Shown in pieces: positions 1-14,500 of a DNA stretch of 64,000 nucleotides (positions are counted from its first letter, which is position 1; every line of letters starts with the position of its first letter). The position numbers and the translations under genes are program-made. This stretch comes from Henricia sp. BOLD:AAB3569. Its lineage: Eukaryota > Echinodermata > Asteroidea > Spinulosida > Echinasteridae. The stretch is taken from positions 62,001 through 126,000 of the forward strand of contig JBBELK010001393.1 of NCBI GenBank assembly GCA_037783545.1, given 5' to 3'. Below the pieces are notes generated by a model. That model saw only the letters and a list, made by a program, of their open reading frames with translations, did not search any database and was not told where the DNA came from.

Positions 1-32
1 TCCAGACTGTCTTTCCCATGCAGTACATCCAC
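1..32 (-). CDS. CADPS: CADPS exon 8 (PH domain start, cut by window edge)
   Basis: An acceptor with a long pyrimidine tract (tttcctgcacccag|G) opens an exon that completes the split Gly codon of exon 7. It reads [11 protein letters not shown], matching the GYLWAIGKNVW start of the CAPS PH domain. Only 32 bp are inside the window. Y->W and A->C changes make it the most divergent exon seen here, but phase and position fit. Confidence 0.8.
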   Translation of the reverse strand, partial: MDVLHGKDSL

Positions 33-2497
33 CTGGGTGCAGGAAAGAAAAAGACTGAAATTGTTACAATAGAACTTTTGCACGGCAGCCATCTTAGGGG
101 ACAATCACATTGTCAGTGTCATTGTGTGTCATGCATGAGTAGGAGCTTCGTGGATCCATTGTGACATCATTAAATTAAGAAAAGATGTCTCCTACTATGA
201 TCGCCTCTGTGAAGGATGTACCGTTATGCAGTGCTCTCCACGTTCACCACCTGAGGGCACTCTTCGGTAAAGTGGCAGAGGGGCTATTTCACAATAAGTG
301 GTCATTTGAGTAAATTACAGTATAACCCATCCTGGATAACTTTATCAGTGCAAATACATGTTATGAGTGATTTTATATGATGGGTAATATGAAGGACAAG
401 CTACAGAACTATTTTTACATAATTCTACGAGTTATTCGTTTTGAATTTCTCTATTTACATGTCTCATTTCAAATTTTACATTAGTTTAAGTGGAATCATT
501 TGTTGATGATGCATTATTGTGGTGAATTTGGTGATCAATCATGGATATATAGTGTTCAACAATATTGTGAAACTTGGGTTGGTGTAATTCGGTCGAAAAA
601 TTTTAATTTTATGAACATTTTAAAATAGAGTGGATTTCCCGTTAAATAAAATATGGACAGTAATGTCCTCTCCAGGACAAGGTATTCATGACAATGGAAT
701 AGTTTGGAAATATGTACTCACAAGTATGTTTGTATCATCTACAGGACACATTTGATGGAGTAAATATGACAATTTGATCGTGGGAGAGATTTGAGTAAAT
801 ATTATCAAGATCATATTCAGAGTTGTGGAAAATCCGTTAAAAATTTGTCCTCTCCAGGACAGCAGTTAATTGTAATATAACATGTCAACCATAATTGAAA
901 TATTTTATGTTATGTTTGTAAAATTAACAGTACCATTCCTTCTAACAGGACATTGCATGGCATTACCATTTCAACATTTAGTCTGGCCATTATATTGTGA
1001 TATTCTGTGTTTAACAAAATGTCCTCTCCAGACAACCAATTACAAATCATTATTTCATTGGAAAAAATAAACATGTTAATCATATTGCCACGCTCTGATA
1101 TTTTAGGAATTATTAGTATACATTCTGAAGTTTTTAGATCAACAGAGTTTTTGTGAGTTGGACAAGTTTGAAATTTGACCCCCATTTGCCAGTGAGACTG
1201 AAAGTGTACACTTATTGTGAAATAGCCCAGAGGCAGGCTTGGGGGCACTCAATAGACAGTGTGACTTTTGTTTACATCTAAAGCGCCCTCTATTCAAATC
1301 TTGCCTGTCGTTGTGCGCACTCATCATGCTTTGCATAAATTTGCTTTGGGAATGATGTCAAAAGGTATCCAAACTCAAAGCCGATGTTACTGGCGACCTC
1401 TTTCCTTATCCAAATTTATGCACAGCAAGATGTGTGCGCACAGTGAAAGCCACACCCCCAATGTTTTGATGTCTGCCGTGTCGTCAGAGGTCACACCAAT
1501 CCGAGAGCCAAGGACTCCTTTTCTTTATATCTGCCGTAGCTACATGTAGGTGCTTCAACTGAATGAACTGTATGTTTTTTGCTGTTGCTGAAGTTGCATT
1601 TGTTTACTTTGATCAAGTTGCGCGTCTTTGTAGGATTTTGTACGTCAGGAGGGCGCGTCGCGTGCACGTAAAGGGTGCGCATTGCGTGCATGTAATGAAT
1701 CGCTTTTTGTTCCACAAACACAAAACGCACAATCCATGCAGTGGACGCCCCCAGCTATGGTGGATATACAGGGAAGGAGACCTCAGTTACCGGATTGGTC
1801 AATAGGAAACTTGTGGACTGTACATGTACAACTAATTGCGTTCCACATAAAAATACCACATGCAGTCATACATGTATATGTGACCGACTCTGGCAAAACC
1901 CGACGCTTCTCTGCATTTCCCATTACGTGATATGGACCCACAACCTTAAAAAATGGCCTCTGGGACCAACTTGAAAATTTGGCAGAATCAACATCGAGAT
2001 ACATTCAAGATTTGTTTTGTTGTTTGAACTGTCTCAAAATTCCTCATATTATTGACAACAAATTAAACAATCAAGTAGTTTGTCAAACTTTAAAGACCAA
2101 TAGCTCCATTTCACTTTTTCTGATCTGTCATACTTTAATTGGTCATAACTTCGCCAAAAATTATCAGAATTTCCTCAAACATGTTTTAAAAGATACCTTT
2201 TTGTATGCACACTAAGCTGATACCAAAACTTAAATTTTGAATTTTCATCACAAGTGTTGGGTTTTGCTGGAGCCGGTCACATATTGTACGACATCCATCA
2301 ACGTAATAGTGATATTTGAGCTTTAAAATTTGCATATTTAGTATTTTTGTTATGAAATTGTTTCGTAATGAAGTTGAAACAGTTTCAACTTGCAGGAATG
2401 TTCACCGCAAAAATATATCGCAAAAATATATAGCAAGGCACTCAACCACACTTGCTCCCATTCCTGTAATTGGCGGTCCCTTCGCTGTTGGATGTGG

Positions 2498-2536
<39 letters not shown>

Positions 2537-5500
2537 ATATGACGTCAGATTTAAGTATGATTCGCATTCTTTTTGTGTGATGCGCTGTGTTGGGTCATTT
2601 TAGGATTGGCTGAGCTTACCCACAGTGCTTCATATTCTGCGGTTTGTCCATGCGGATGGCTAGCTTGATTTTGATTGGATCCTGAACCTGTTTGGACGTG
2701 TTCATCTTGTACCATTCGGGCGTCTTGGGGCTGTTAGGGGTTGGTCTTGTTACGATCTGCAAAAAAAGATGAACAGATTTAGCCATTACTGGGGTGCAGT
2801 CAATAGGGAGGTTTAGATCCAGGTATTTCACAAATGTGAACGTAAAATCTTTTAGCACTGGTCATATCATGAGGTGGTCTTAGAACCCAGACTCGAATCT
2901 TGGTTGCAGAAAAAAGATTTCTCTCACCATCAAAATATTCAAACACGTCAAAGCATTTCGCATGTTCAGATTCTCGTTTTACATGCATCTTTAGTGTGTT
3001 TCACATGAATAGCGAATGTTCTGTTGTTGAATTTGAAATTACTACACTGAACAATTCTTTGAAATTTGAAGCAACTTACGAGTAACTTGAAATGTGTGTT
3101 GGTCATGAAAAACATGAATGTCACACCCGTATTTGCACACGACTCAATTTAGTTGACTGTTGGTACTATATGTGAGCCACTCCACCAAAAGTAGGCTCTT
3201 GCATAAAAAAATGAAAATGGAGCTAATGACTTAATCATATAGAGAGTATATTATAAGCTTCACAAAACTACAAACATTGTGTCAATCTGTCAAAAATTGA
3301 CCAAGTTATGACCATTTCCGTGATGACCAAGAGCAAAATTGTTTAAGAAGCGCTTTAGAGAAAAATGGCATAGAAGGTTGTACTCCTGTTAGCAACCATG
3401 CAAATTCTGACTCCAAAAGCCCTATACCTAAATAGGAAAACCTGTGTTCTTCTGGTGTATGGGATATAGTGACAACCCCTGCCGAAGGCAATGAAAATAA
3501 GCATGGAATATCAGTGATTTTCCCATTGTTTTAGCCAAATTAGCCTAGTTTCATGAAGGTATGCTTTAGAAAAACACTGGGAAAAAAAAAATTTTCTGGT
3601 AGTATTTATTCACTTAAACTTCTTTAGGTGATAGATGGATACTTAATAGGTAAATCCTGGTACGATAAACAAATGCCCTACTTGACATACATGCATAAAT
3701 TGGCCATTATCTCATTTCTGGCCTGTGCGACAAGCGCCTACTTTCGGTGAAGCGGCTCACATATTTTGTTACAAATAATGGAGGTTTTTAATTTCTCATT
3801 CAACAGATGGTATTTCTGAGTACTAATGACTCATGAAATTTATAAGTGAAAAATCATGGGATAAAATTGTTTTCAGATGTAACATGGACACCGTGTCCCA
3901 ACTTCATGGAATGACCTAATACTCGTTATTAAACAGCACCTTGCCAAGGAGTGTGTCGTCAATGCTGAGGACCCCGGTATTCTCCGTGTACAGTTTGATC
4001 TTGACTACAGGCAGCGGGTGTGTCGTTGTGAAGTCTCCCTGGGTATCCCACCTAAAAGGACGATCATAAACACAGAAGGATTGAAATAGGATGACTTTGG
4101 ATGGAGGCTGGAGAACTGAGAATCAAACTAAGAAAGGTAGAGAGAAATTGCAAAATAAATATACCGGCAAAAAGATCAAGAAGAAAGCGGAAAGAAAAAA
4201 CAGCAAGAAAAACGGAGTAAAAAAAAAACTGGAACATAAATTTTAAACAAAACAAAAACACATTTGGGTGATTCTATAAATTAGGGTACCAACTTGTGAC
4301 ATGCAATTCATTGAAAAATGATTGGTTTCTCACGTAAGGGGGGGGGGGGGGGGGGACACCAAAATGCCTTTTTCTCATTAGAACCAGTGTAATATTTGTT
4401 TCATACCATTTATGTGTTTATTTTTGAAGATGTACACATGTACCTGTAGTCAATTCCAAGCTAAAAACTCAATTAATTAGTTTGTCAGTGTTTTCATTAC
4501 ACTTTTATGGCACAAAAACAAATGTGTTACGTGTAAGGAGTTTTTGGGGACACCAAAGTTGTTTTGCCTAAATTTTCAAATTCTAAAACAAATTTACCAA
4601 ATGTTTTGTGCCGTTTGTTTAAAAGGCTCCACGAAAATAAATTTCTGCTAGAAAAGCCCTTATGTTAAGCTCGGCAAATATTTTTATAGTAACTGTAAAG
4701 TTTTTAAAGCATTTTCTTTATTGTTACGAAAAAAAAACATACTTTGTATTTTAGACATCGGCAACCCTGTGAAAAACGCCGTTTTTATACGGCTGTTTGT
4801 GCGCCTTGCCATGGGTTGAATTATTGGTTGAAATATTGACAGTAAACGTTGGTTGTTGATCTCTATTTGAAAGCAAATAACTTTTATGTTACATGTATTT
4901 AAAAAGTATCAATTAAAAACACAAAATGTACGAGGTGCCACACCAAAAACGCACGGACAATGTTCAACTATAGCATTAAGATATGGTTAGACTGATGGTC
5001 TGATTGATGTCACGGCACTGTATTCTGACATCTTCTATCAATTAAAATTAATGGCACATATGTTTTAGTTTCATGTATGCCAATATTAATGGTAATAAAA
5101 CCCAGACATTGTATGTGTGTACGATGTACATGTACATGGGTCCTTAGTGGAAACTTTGACCGAACGAGAAGCTGTCTGAAACACTATATTAGAGGGTCAA
5201 CATGTAACTTGAGTTTAATTAAAATAAAACCAAAAACAGTCTCTACACACTGTCTCTCCTTGGCAACCTACACAAACTAGAAATAAACCATTTTTGGTGC
5301 TAAAAATGGTCTATGTACACAGTTTAGACGCAGACTGTTTTTGGTTGAACCAAAATAAACCACTCCAAGTACAGTGTATGGTGTCTGCACATGCCATATG
5401 GTCACTATTTCCCTTTACCATACCTTCCCAACATTGCCGAGTAAAAAATCGGACTGTAGTGAAACTTGCAAAGGTCGAGTTGGTACAACGGTCGAGTATC

Positions 5501-8500
5501 TAGTAAATGTAGCACTGCACCTGTTTTCATGTACACAACACATGCGGGAATCAGGTCAAGTCGACCATTTACCAACTCGACTCAAATACCACTTCGCCTA
5601 GTCCAAGTTGGACGTCGTTGTCTTCATTGCATTACGACCGTCCGCTATGCAGTATGCGGTAAAGAGTCCAACCTGGGCTACACTTCACCCAAGCGGCATC
5701 ACGCGTGGCTTAGTCTTGGTTCATAGACTCCTTTCATGGTGCACGATCCGATTCATCATTCGTGCATTGCGCACGCACGGTATATTATGCGATTCACTAC
5801 GACAGCACTAAGAACAACTTTAATTGGACAGTACTTGTTGTTGTAGCAATAGATTGCCGAAGTGAGTACGTCACCTTTTGTTGGTTGCCTAGGCAATTGG
5901 ATCTAAACTAAAAATCACTCAACCTTGTCCCAGTGCTTTTCTAATGGTACTTTTCCCGACGGCCATGATAGTTTAGATCCAATTGCCATGGCAATGCACG
6001 TCACACTTCGGCTGTCTATATGCCTGGTCGCCGTGCACGGCTGCTGCATGCTATACGCACAGCCAGTGCGGCAGAAACTTGATACCATCGGAGTTGTGCT
6101 TCGCAGTTGGGTTGTTTCTGGTACATTGATACGGTCAGTGGATAAGTGCTAGACTCATGCAGTCAGCGTCGGCCACGCGCAATGCATGGTGAATAGACCA
6201 TAAATTGTGTGTACATGCAGTTCTGTGTACATGCGGTGCAATCAAAAATCAAGGTATTCTCGCTATTTTTTTCTTTCTCTCATGTTTTCAAAAATCGTAC
6301 TGTTCCGATTTTCAACACTTTTAACACCTAAAAATCCGAACAAATACGATTAAATCGGACTAGTTGGCAGGTATGCTTTACAGTCACCTCAGATTTATTA
6401 AATAAATCAAACCCTTTTGACCGCAACAAACGTTTTTTTCAAAGAGTAATCAAAGTTGATTCCTACGCAGGTTTGCTGGCTTCAGCCTGGTCCGTCTGTA
6501 GTTTCTCTCCACCGTCAACCTCCATTGTGCAGTACACAATCCTGTTGGGGGCTAAGAACTTCAGACCTTGTACTTCCATTACTAGCACCTGAGATGAAAA
6601 CATGCACAATTTTAGAAATTAAGATTTATATTTTAGAGACTTTTAGGGCATAAATGCGTCCGAATTCAGGTTGTTTGATTATAAACATGTTTTCTAAACA
6701 TCCTTGATGGAAGTGTACATAATTCTGAAGGAAAAAACATGATTGTACTGCCATTTCCAATAAGCGTGGTACATGTACGTCAAAAATACCTCGGTTTTGG
6801 ACGTATTTAAAGAGCACGTCCGAAACTGAGGATTTAACATATGTTAAATAATTTTTTGTGTAGACAAAAACAATCCACAATGCATTAGGCCTGTGCATCT
6901 TAGGATTAATTTACTAAATAAATTCGAAAAATCGGTTTCATTTTCTAACGAATATTCGATATGTGAATTTTTTTCCTAAAATTTTGACCAAAACGTTTGC
7001 CGTGAAATTAATTGATTTTGGCATATGGGTCTTTCTATAAATTATGTTAAATAATTTTTTGTGTAGACAAAAAAAATCCACAATGCATTAGGCCTGTGCA
7101 TCTTAGGATTAATTTACTAAATAAATTCGAAAAATCGGTTTCATTTTCTAACGAATATTCAATATGTGAATTTTTTTCCTAAAATTTTGACCAAAACGTT
7201 TGCCGTGAAATTAATTGATTTTGGCATATGGGTCTTTCTATAAATTAGGGGTCCAGTGTTGGTGTCCCCCGTTACATTTCACATCTTGTTTTTGTAAATT
7301 CAGGACACATTCTTTAAATACTTTCCATCTCAAAGAGTGAGTACATAAAGTACAATTCATACAAAATGGTTTAAAAGCCATTTTAATGATTTTTGTACGA
7401 AAAATAACACATCAGTGTTACGGGGGACACCAAATGTCACACTTTTGGACCCCTAATTTATAGAAACACCCATATCCGAACTACAGCTCACAGGAACACA
7501 GCAGTCTTTTTATTGCCGACTCTGTGCTCAAATTACATGTACAGACTTCATGTTGTAACTTGCATAGCAGTCTCTCGCCGAAGAGGTTTTTGCAGAAATT
7601 ATCGTCGGCCCTAGTACACTGAACTTGTGGTTGGACGCAAATTATGTGTCTGTTTTCAATACTGGAGAGACCTTTTCCTCCAGGAATATATCTCTGTGCA
7701 ATGTCATACATCTTCTCTCAAAACAAAATAAATATCTTAAGACAGATCTAAGTAGATAACCTCAGCTAAAGAACTGCAACGAATAGTGCCACAACATGTA
7801 TAGTACCTTCCTGAAAGCCCTGTGTGCAAATTTCCAATATACCGTATGTAACAAGGACACTAAAAAATGTCACAAAGTATGTGTCCTATGTTACAGGAAA
7901 TTTGTACACAGGGTTTTCAGAAAGGTATGTTGTTGAACTATTTGTTGCTTAAGTTATCTCCTTAGATCTGTCTTAAGATATTTCTTTTGTTTTGAGAGAA
8001 GATAACTGGCTTTGCACAGAGTTATGATTCTGGTGAAAAAGTCTCTCCAGTATTGAAAACGGACTTAAATATGACATCAAAGCAGCCGTTTTGGCACAGG
8101 AAAAAAAGGTTTTTACTTCTTTCTAGCGGAAAAACACATATATCAATTTTGTAATATGCTATTCGATGGACGACCAATATTTAAATATTTGATTCGTCAG
8201 GCACAGCCTTACAATGTATACCTCGAGTGTAAAAGAAAGGACTACGTCTGACTTCGATAATGTTGGCTCTGAGTCCTCTGTCACTTCCATCATGGAAACC
8301 GCTGTGTTTTGAGCCCTGTAATGAAACAAATTTAAAACAATTAAAGAAATTCACAGAGCCCGGGAAGAGACGAGGTGAAAAATATTGTTATCTTGTTCCC
8401 ACGACTTATTATCTCGTTCCCACGACTTATCTCATTCCCATGACTTATCTCGTGTCGTGAAAATAAATTTATCTTGTGGCTGCCAGATAAGTCTTGGGAA

Positions 8501-11500
8501 CAAGATAAGTCATGGCCACAAGGTAAGTCGTGGGAACAAGATACAAATATTTTTCACGACTTCACTTCCGGGCTCCGTAATTAAATAAATAAGAAGGACC
8601 AAGGAAAATTTTGGAGTGCTTTACACCACTACATGTAGTTTATACGCATATGGGTATTTCCCAAAATTAAGGGTCCAAAAAGTTTGGTGTCCCAGTTACC
8701 ATGGTTACGTGCGACACTCTCTGCTTCAAAAATCACCACTTATGACCACAAATTCTCAGTAATGGACTGTGGCCTGTAATTATAGGGGGCAGCATCATTT
8801 TCTTCAATATTTAGTTTTCTGATTCCTGAAAAATATTCAAAACAAAAAACCATAAAGGCTTATAATTTGTTCCATGGTATTGGATATGAGTTTGGTGTCC
8901 CAGGTTACCTACATGTACGCCAATGAAAATTGGCTGTAGAATGAGTTTGCATTAACCTTGGTGCCATATCTACACACAAACATTAAATTTAAGTGGCATT
9001 TGTTGAAAAAAAAATATTATTTTCTACTGGGAAACCACTTTCAATCATTAAAAACACTTGGAAATCTTAAAAAGCATGTCACACTTTTGGACCCCTAATT
9101 CTGGGAATTACCCATATGCCATGTATACTATGTACATGTATGCTACTACTATCGGTAACTTGCTTCCCCAAAATTCCACATTTTCCTATAATTTAGAGTG
9201 CAGCGGCCTAATTTTGTTAACACGTTGGAGCCATTGCGGAAAAAATGTGTTTGGCTCACATATCAATTCATCATCAATTAATATACAAATAATGAATGTT
9301 TATGAGTGCAATGGGAGGAATAATTTCATGAGGTGAAAGATGGAATGTTCCATTCAACGAGGCGAAGCCGAATGAAAATATTCCTCCCATTGCACGAATT
9401 AAAACATTCTTTATTTGTTTTATATAACGCCCAAGTAGATCCTTGTCATCCTACTTTTTTTTTTACAAATTATTCAGGCTTACCCTTTGAGTTTATTTCA
9501 TTGTCCGTCATACATGTAAGCCCAAAATATACCCAGCACGATGTGGCAAAGGGACTCCCCCCTAATGCCCCCATACCTCAACACACTCTTCCCTTTTGTT
9601 AACGCACCACCTCCCCTAAAAACTGAAAGGAATTCCTTGGAAATTCCTTGTATGTTTGAGACACAATGGGGGAACAATGGTTAGGGGGATGCCCTCTGCC
9701 ACATATCGTGCCGCATATGGTACAAAACCCACTATGTCGCTTGTGAGTTTTTGTGTTCACTGGTCGCGCTCGCGTCATACATTCGACACGCACATAGTCA
9801 TATACATAACTGTACATGCGCACAGTGGGAGCGGGCGCACCATACATGTACAATGGAAAAAACGTATGAAATGTATGGAACGGTTAGTGACGTTGCATTA
9901 AATGGATTAAATATTAAACGACACGTGACCTGCTATCGTCCAATCAGATCACAAGGATCTACTTGGGAGTTATATAATGTTTTCTAAAACATATCACCCT
10001 CGAGCAGAATCCTTGCATTGAACTGTTAAAATCACTTCTACATGTATCTTCCATTTGGATTTAAGGTTTTACTTGTCAAATGGTCGATTAAAATTTTGGG
10101 ACATTATAAATTTTGTATATTAACTTTAAACTGTGAAACTGCAGTATTAAAACAAAAATTTCAAAGCATTCCAGATGGCTTTTCACCTTGTTTTCATGAC
10201 AAAATTTCCAATTGTGTGTAACAGTTTCGATTCGATAAAACAATTAAACATGAATATGAACAGGGGGGAAAAGACAAGCAAAAAAAGAAAGTAAAATGAA
10301 GAAAAAAAGAAAAAAGCAAGCAGCACCTCTTAAGTTTTTGCAGTGAATATTTGGAGTCGGTGTTGCCCTTGGAGACTGGTAAGCTCTCCAGGTTGGCCAT
10401 CAGAAGGTTAACGGCCGCTCTCAGCTCCTCGACGTACATGCTCTCCATCTCCTTGACGATGAACCGAGGACCCTTTTTCGTCTACGTAAACACAATCCAA
10501 AAACGGGGAGGAAAAAACTGTTAAAGGGCAAGACTTGGGATAAAATCATTTGTGGCTGAAGGATCTTGATAATTCTTGGGACCTGCTGCTGTGTCTGGGT
10601 CTTTCCATGAAGCTTAGGTACACAAAATGAGACGTTGATCTCTAAAAAAAAAGTCAAAAAGGGGCCGTACAAAGTTGTCAACATTTTTACAGTTCTAGAG
10701 AGCGTAGTATTTTTCAGGACCCCGCCCTCCCCCCGAAATACTACTTGACATTTTGTTGTCACTACATGAAATGTCAACATTTTACAGTGCATGTGAAGTC
10801 ATACGCAGCCCTCGAGCCCGGTCACCCTTTCCTACCCTTTGTAGAACGGTGAAAATGTTGACAACTTCGGATGGCCCTAAAGCCGGCCGTACACCTTGCG
10901 TTCCAACTCCGTTGTGATTGCACAGACACGCCAAATTTTGAGCATGCCTGAAATTCTGCAAAATCGCCATAGGAACGCATCGCAAAACCCGTACACTGCA
11001 CAACATGCGCTATCGTAATTGGATCACGGACGAAACGCAAAGTGTACGGCCGGCTTAAGTGACCAACATTTCATCATTAATGATGTTCCATAATATGTTA
11101 TCTTTCACTGTTTTGGGATAATTTGGAGTCTTCGTGAAATATGGCGGATATGGACATAAAGGCCAGTTTACACCTGACCCTGCTTAGCCAAATCAAAACC
11201 TGCATTTTCCAAAAAAAAATGCTATTTGAAGCCGATTAGGCACTAAGTGTAAATACAAAAGGTGGAATGAAAAATGCAGCTAAAACTTGTGTCCGATTCA
11301 CCTTTTTTCAGTTACCTTTTAGATAGAGTTGACCTCCACAATTGTCAAGGTCACACGCAACTGTACATGTAAACTCTACCTAAATACAGATTCGGTAATT
11401 TGGGCATCTATGGGGCCGAGATTCTGCAGTAAGTGTGCAGCATGTGGTACATTTAACTGATAAATCCAGCGCCAGTTCTACAACGCAAAACAGCACACAA

Positions 11501-14500
11501 ATGTCCTGCGTGTACAATTAGCAGTGACCTTTGCTTTAGGTAAATGCGGCAAAATTTCAGATTCCCGGTCACAATAAAAATGCCGGGTCTGTATCCACCT
11601 TTGCCGTTTCGAGTGTGAACACAACACGTGTCTTGACTTCAAGGAATGGCACATGTGTGAAAAGTGATAATGTGGACGTTCAGCATTTTTTCCCCCCAAG
11701 GCTATTACTAGTGAAAGCATCAAACAACAGAATGACATACCCTGGCAATGTCTTCAGCCTGCTTGAGTCGTCCATCCAGCTCTCTTCTGATTTGTGCTGC
11801 TTGCTCGTCAGCGTTGTCCAACTGTAAATAAAGACAAACAACTTTAAACTTGAGTGCTAAACTTAGCCGGTTTCTTTTCACAATACACGCTTAGTTTAAC
11901 CCGGAGAATCAGTTACCTGGGCTGTCTCTTACTACAGGGTGTTTAAAAAAAAAAAGGAAACCGAGATTAATTTGTTAATTTCGTGGAGATGGCTAAATAT
12001 TTTGGAAATTGGCAACCACCATCTATTAGCTAATGATGTCCTCTTTCTTATGACACCACAAAATCCATTTTAAAGTCACACATGACTGAGCACGGAGCAG
12101 TGTAATCAACCATGTCAGAACTGGTCTTGCACCAAAGAGATGTTTTCATAATGAACCATGTCTGCCCAGTGCAGGGCTTTTGTTGGGCCTCCAAATTATG
12201 CAAGCCTCAGCCTGTTATTTCATTGCACACTCCTTAAAAGTTGAAAGGTTGTTCATTTTCTCAGACCAGCAAAATGCAGCTTACAACTGAGCAGCGTGTG
12301 TTTGTGGTAACAGAGTGGTTGAGGACTGGAAGCCTCCAGCAAGTAGCAGATGCCTTTGGTCAGCGTTTTCCTGACCGTGCCATTCCCGCCAAGTCGACAA
12401 CCACTCTGTTACCACAAACACACGCTGCTCAATTGTAAGCTGCATTTTGCTGGTCTGAGAAAATGAACAACCTTTCCAACTTTTAAGGAGTGTGCAATGA
12501 AATAACAGGCTGAGGATTGCATAATTTGGAGGCCCAACAAAAGCCCTGCACTGGGCAGACATGGTTCATTATGAAAACATCTTTTTGGTGCAAGACCAGT
12601 TCTGACATGGTTGATTACACTGCTCCGTGCTCAGTCATGTGTGACCGTAAATTGGATTTCGTGGTGTCATATGAAAGAGGACATCATTAGCTAATAGATG
12701 GTGGTTGCCAATTTCCAAAATATTTAGCCATCTCCACAAAATTAACAAATTAATCTTGGTTTCCTTTTTTTTTTAAACACCCTGTATATTGCCATAAAAG
12801 CAATGGTTTTCCTATTGCACATGTGACAGCGCCAGTACAGATGCAGTGGAGCGAGGAAAAACAACCCAACGCGCAGGACTTTGAATGAATACCATGCGTG
12901 TAACAAGATGTAGAAAAATACACAAAATAGCAAAACAGCTACAGTAAGTTACACTGTCAAAGAATTTAAAAAAGTTTTACTGATACACAAGCAGGGGTGA
13001 GACTGGAGGAAAACAAACATTCCGGAAAAAAATAATCGAAAGGGGCTTGGCTTCCTTGGGGGAGGAGACGGGGAGAGACGTAGACTTTTGGGATTGTTTT
13101 AAACACCACCATCGTGCAAATTGCAATGTAACATTTTAACCAGGTATCACAAGAACCCGTTTTGTTTTAAATATTTACCTTGTACAAATGTGGATAATAT
13201 TAAAAATAATCTAGGCAACATCGATCGTTAAAGACGGTGTGAAAGCGGTTCGTTGCCCACTGCTTGCCGCATTGGCGGCATCGCGCTATCCGTGCACTGC
13301 ACACGTGCACGCATCTCACGCTCGTAACCAGGACGGCCTAAAATGTAACACAAGTGTCCGTCCCGGTTACGAGCGTACATATTGGAAAAAATTGTACACA
13401 GGGTTTTCAGAAAGGCATGTTGTCACACTATTTGTAACCCTTTTTGGGCCTAAGTTATCTCTTCAGAACAACTTAAACTTATTTCTTTTATTTAGAGACC
13501 AGACAAAGGTATTACCTCGAAAATATGGTCTGTGTTGCCAAAATGCCCCTTTACTGTGGAAAGATCGTACAGGATAATATCGTAGGTAAAACAGTACATG
13601 TATTTATACACTTAGCAGCACTACATGTACATGTATACAATACATGTAGTGTAAACACAGCATGCTCTCAGATTTACAATCACTACAAAAATCTGCCTCC
13701 ACCTTTGCCATTTCTAGCGTAAACGTGGGCACACATCGTGAGATTCCCTATCCCACCACAGTAACAATCTAAATGCACTTACTGCATTTCCCAGATGACC
13801 ACACAAGGTGTCATGTATCACCACATTTCGACCCATCCTTTTTTCCCCTCTCCGCCTCTCTACAATTTCGTAACCCTGTGTGACTGCCGTTAACAGGGTG
13901 ATGAAATGGATGCATTGGCACATGGCGAGGAGAGGGGAGTGGGAAGGAGGGGGAGGGGAGGGGGCGATACGAGTAGGAGCGATTCTATGAATGGATCTAC
14001 TTTCGTACATCATCGACAATGTTGGTTTGCGAAGCTTTCATTTCAGGATTTGGCGGCATATCAATTGCGAAGGGAATTTCACTGCATGTACATTTGTAAC
14101 TATGTGGTCAGACTGTATGCATGTTTGTGTACATGGATTACTATTGAGTCATACATGTAGGAAATACACATGTCTATCTGCTGTATACAGGGTGTATCAC
14201 AAAAAAGTAGACACTCAAAATTGTAGATAAAATGAAAATTGTATTATATTTAGAATATTGGCTCACAAATATCGGTAGACATACATGTATGGGTCTTTCT
14301 ATAAATTAGGGGTCCAATTTGTGTCCCCCGTTACATTTTACATCTTGTTTTTGTAAATTCAGGACACATTCTTTAAATACACTTTCCATCTCAAAGAGCG
14401 AGTACATAAAGTACAATTCATAAACAATTGTTTAAAAGCCATTTTAATGATTTTTGTACGAAAAATAACACATCGGGTGTAACGGGGGACACTAAATGTC

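Larger units (their letters stand above)
33..2619 (-). other. CADPS intron 7
   Basis: GT-AG intron. It holds three near-repeats of TGTCCTCTCCAGGACA at about 664, 847 and 1019, a MITE (1877-2283) and a SINE tail with an (AAAT)n microsatellite (2433-2539). I see nothing else coding. Confidence 0.85.
4052..6466 (-). other. CADPS intron 5
   Basis: Holds a partial MITE with a G18 run (from 4266), a foldback (5450-5611) and a short hairpin (5885-5994). The remainder is AT-rich and unrecognised. Confidence 0.85.
6589..8221 (-). other. CADPS intron 4
   Basis: Holds a 203-bp direct duplication (6841-7246), a MITE (7227-7474) and a foldback (7645-8068). No coding signal outside the exons. Confidence 0.85.
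8316..10326 (-). other. CADPS intron 3
   Basis: Holds a foldback (8354-8577), a long MITE (8649-9116), a hairpin (9284-9421) and a dispersed repeat copy (9526-9695). The last 600 bp are AT-rich without recognised elements. Confidence 0.85.

Noticed and set aside
11158-11640. A MITE starting GGCCAGTTTACACC
   Set aside because: I could not find an inverted partner or target duplication.
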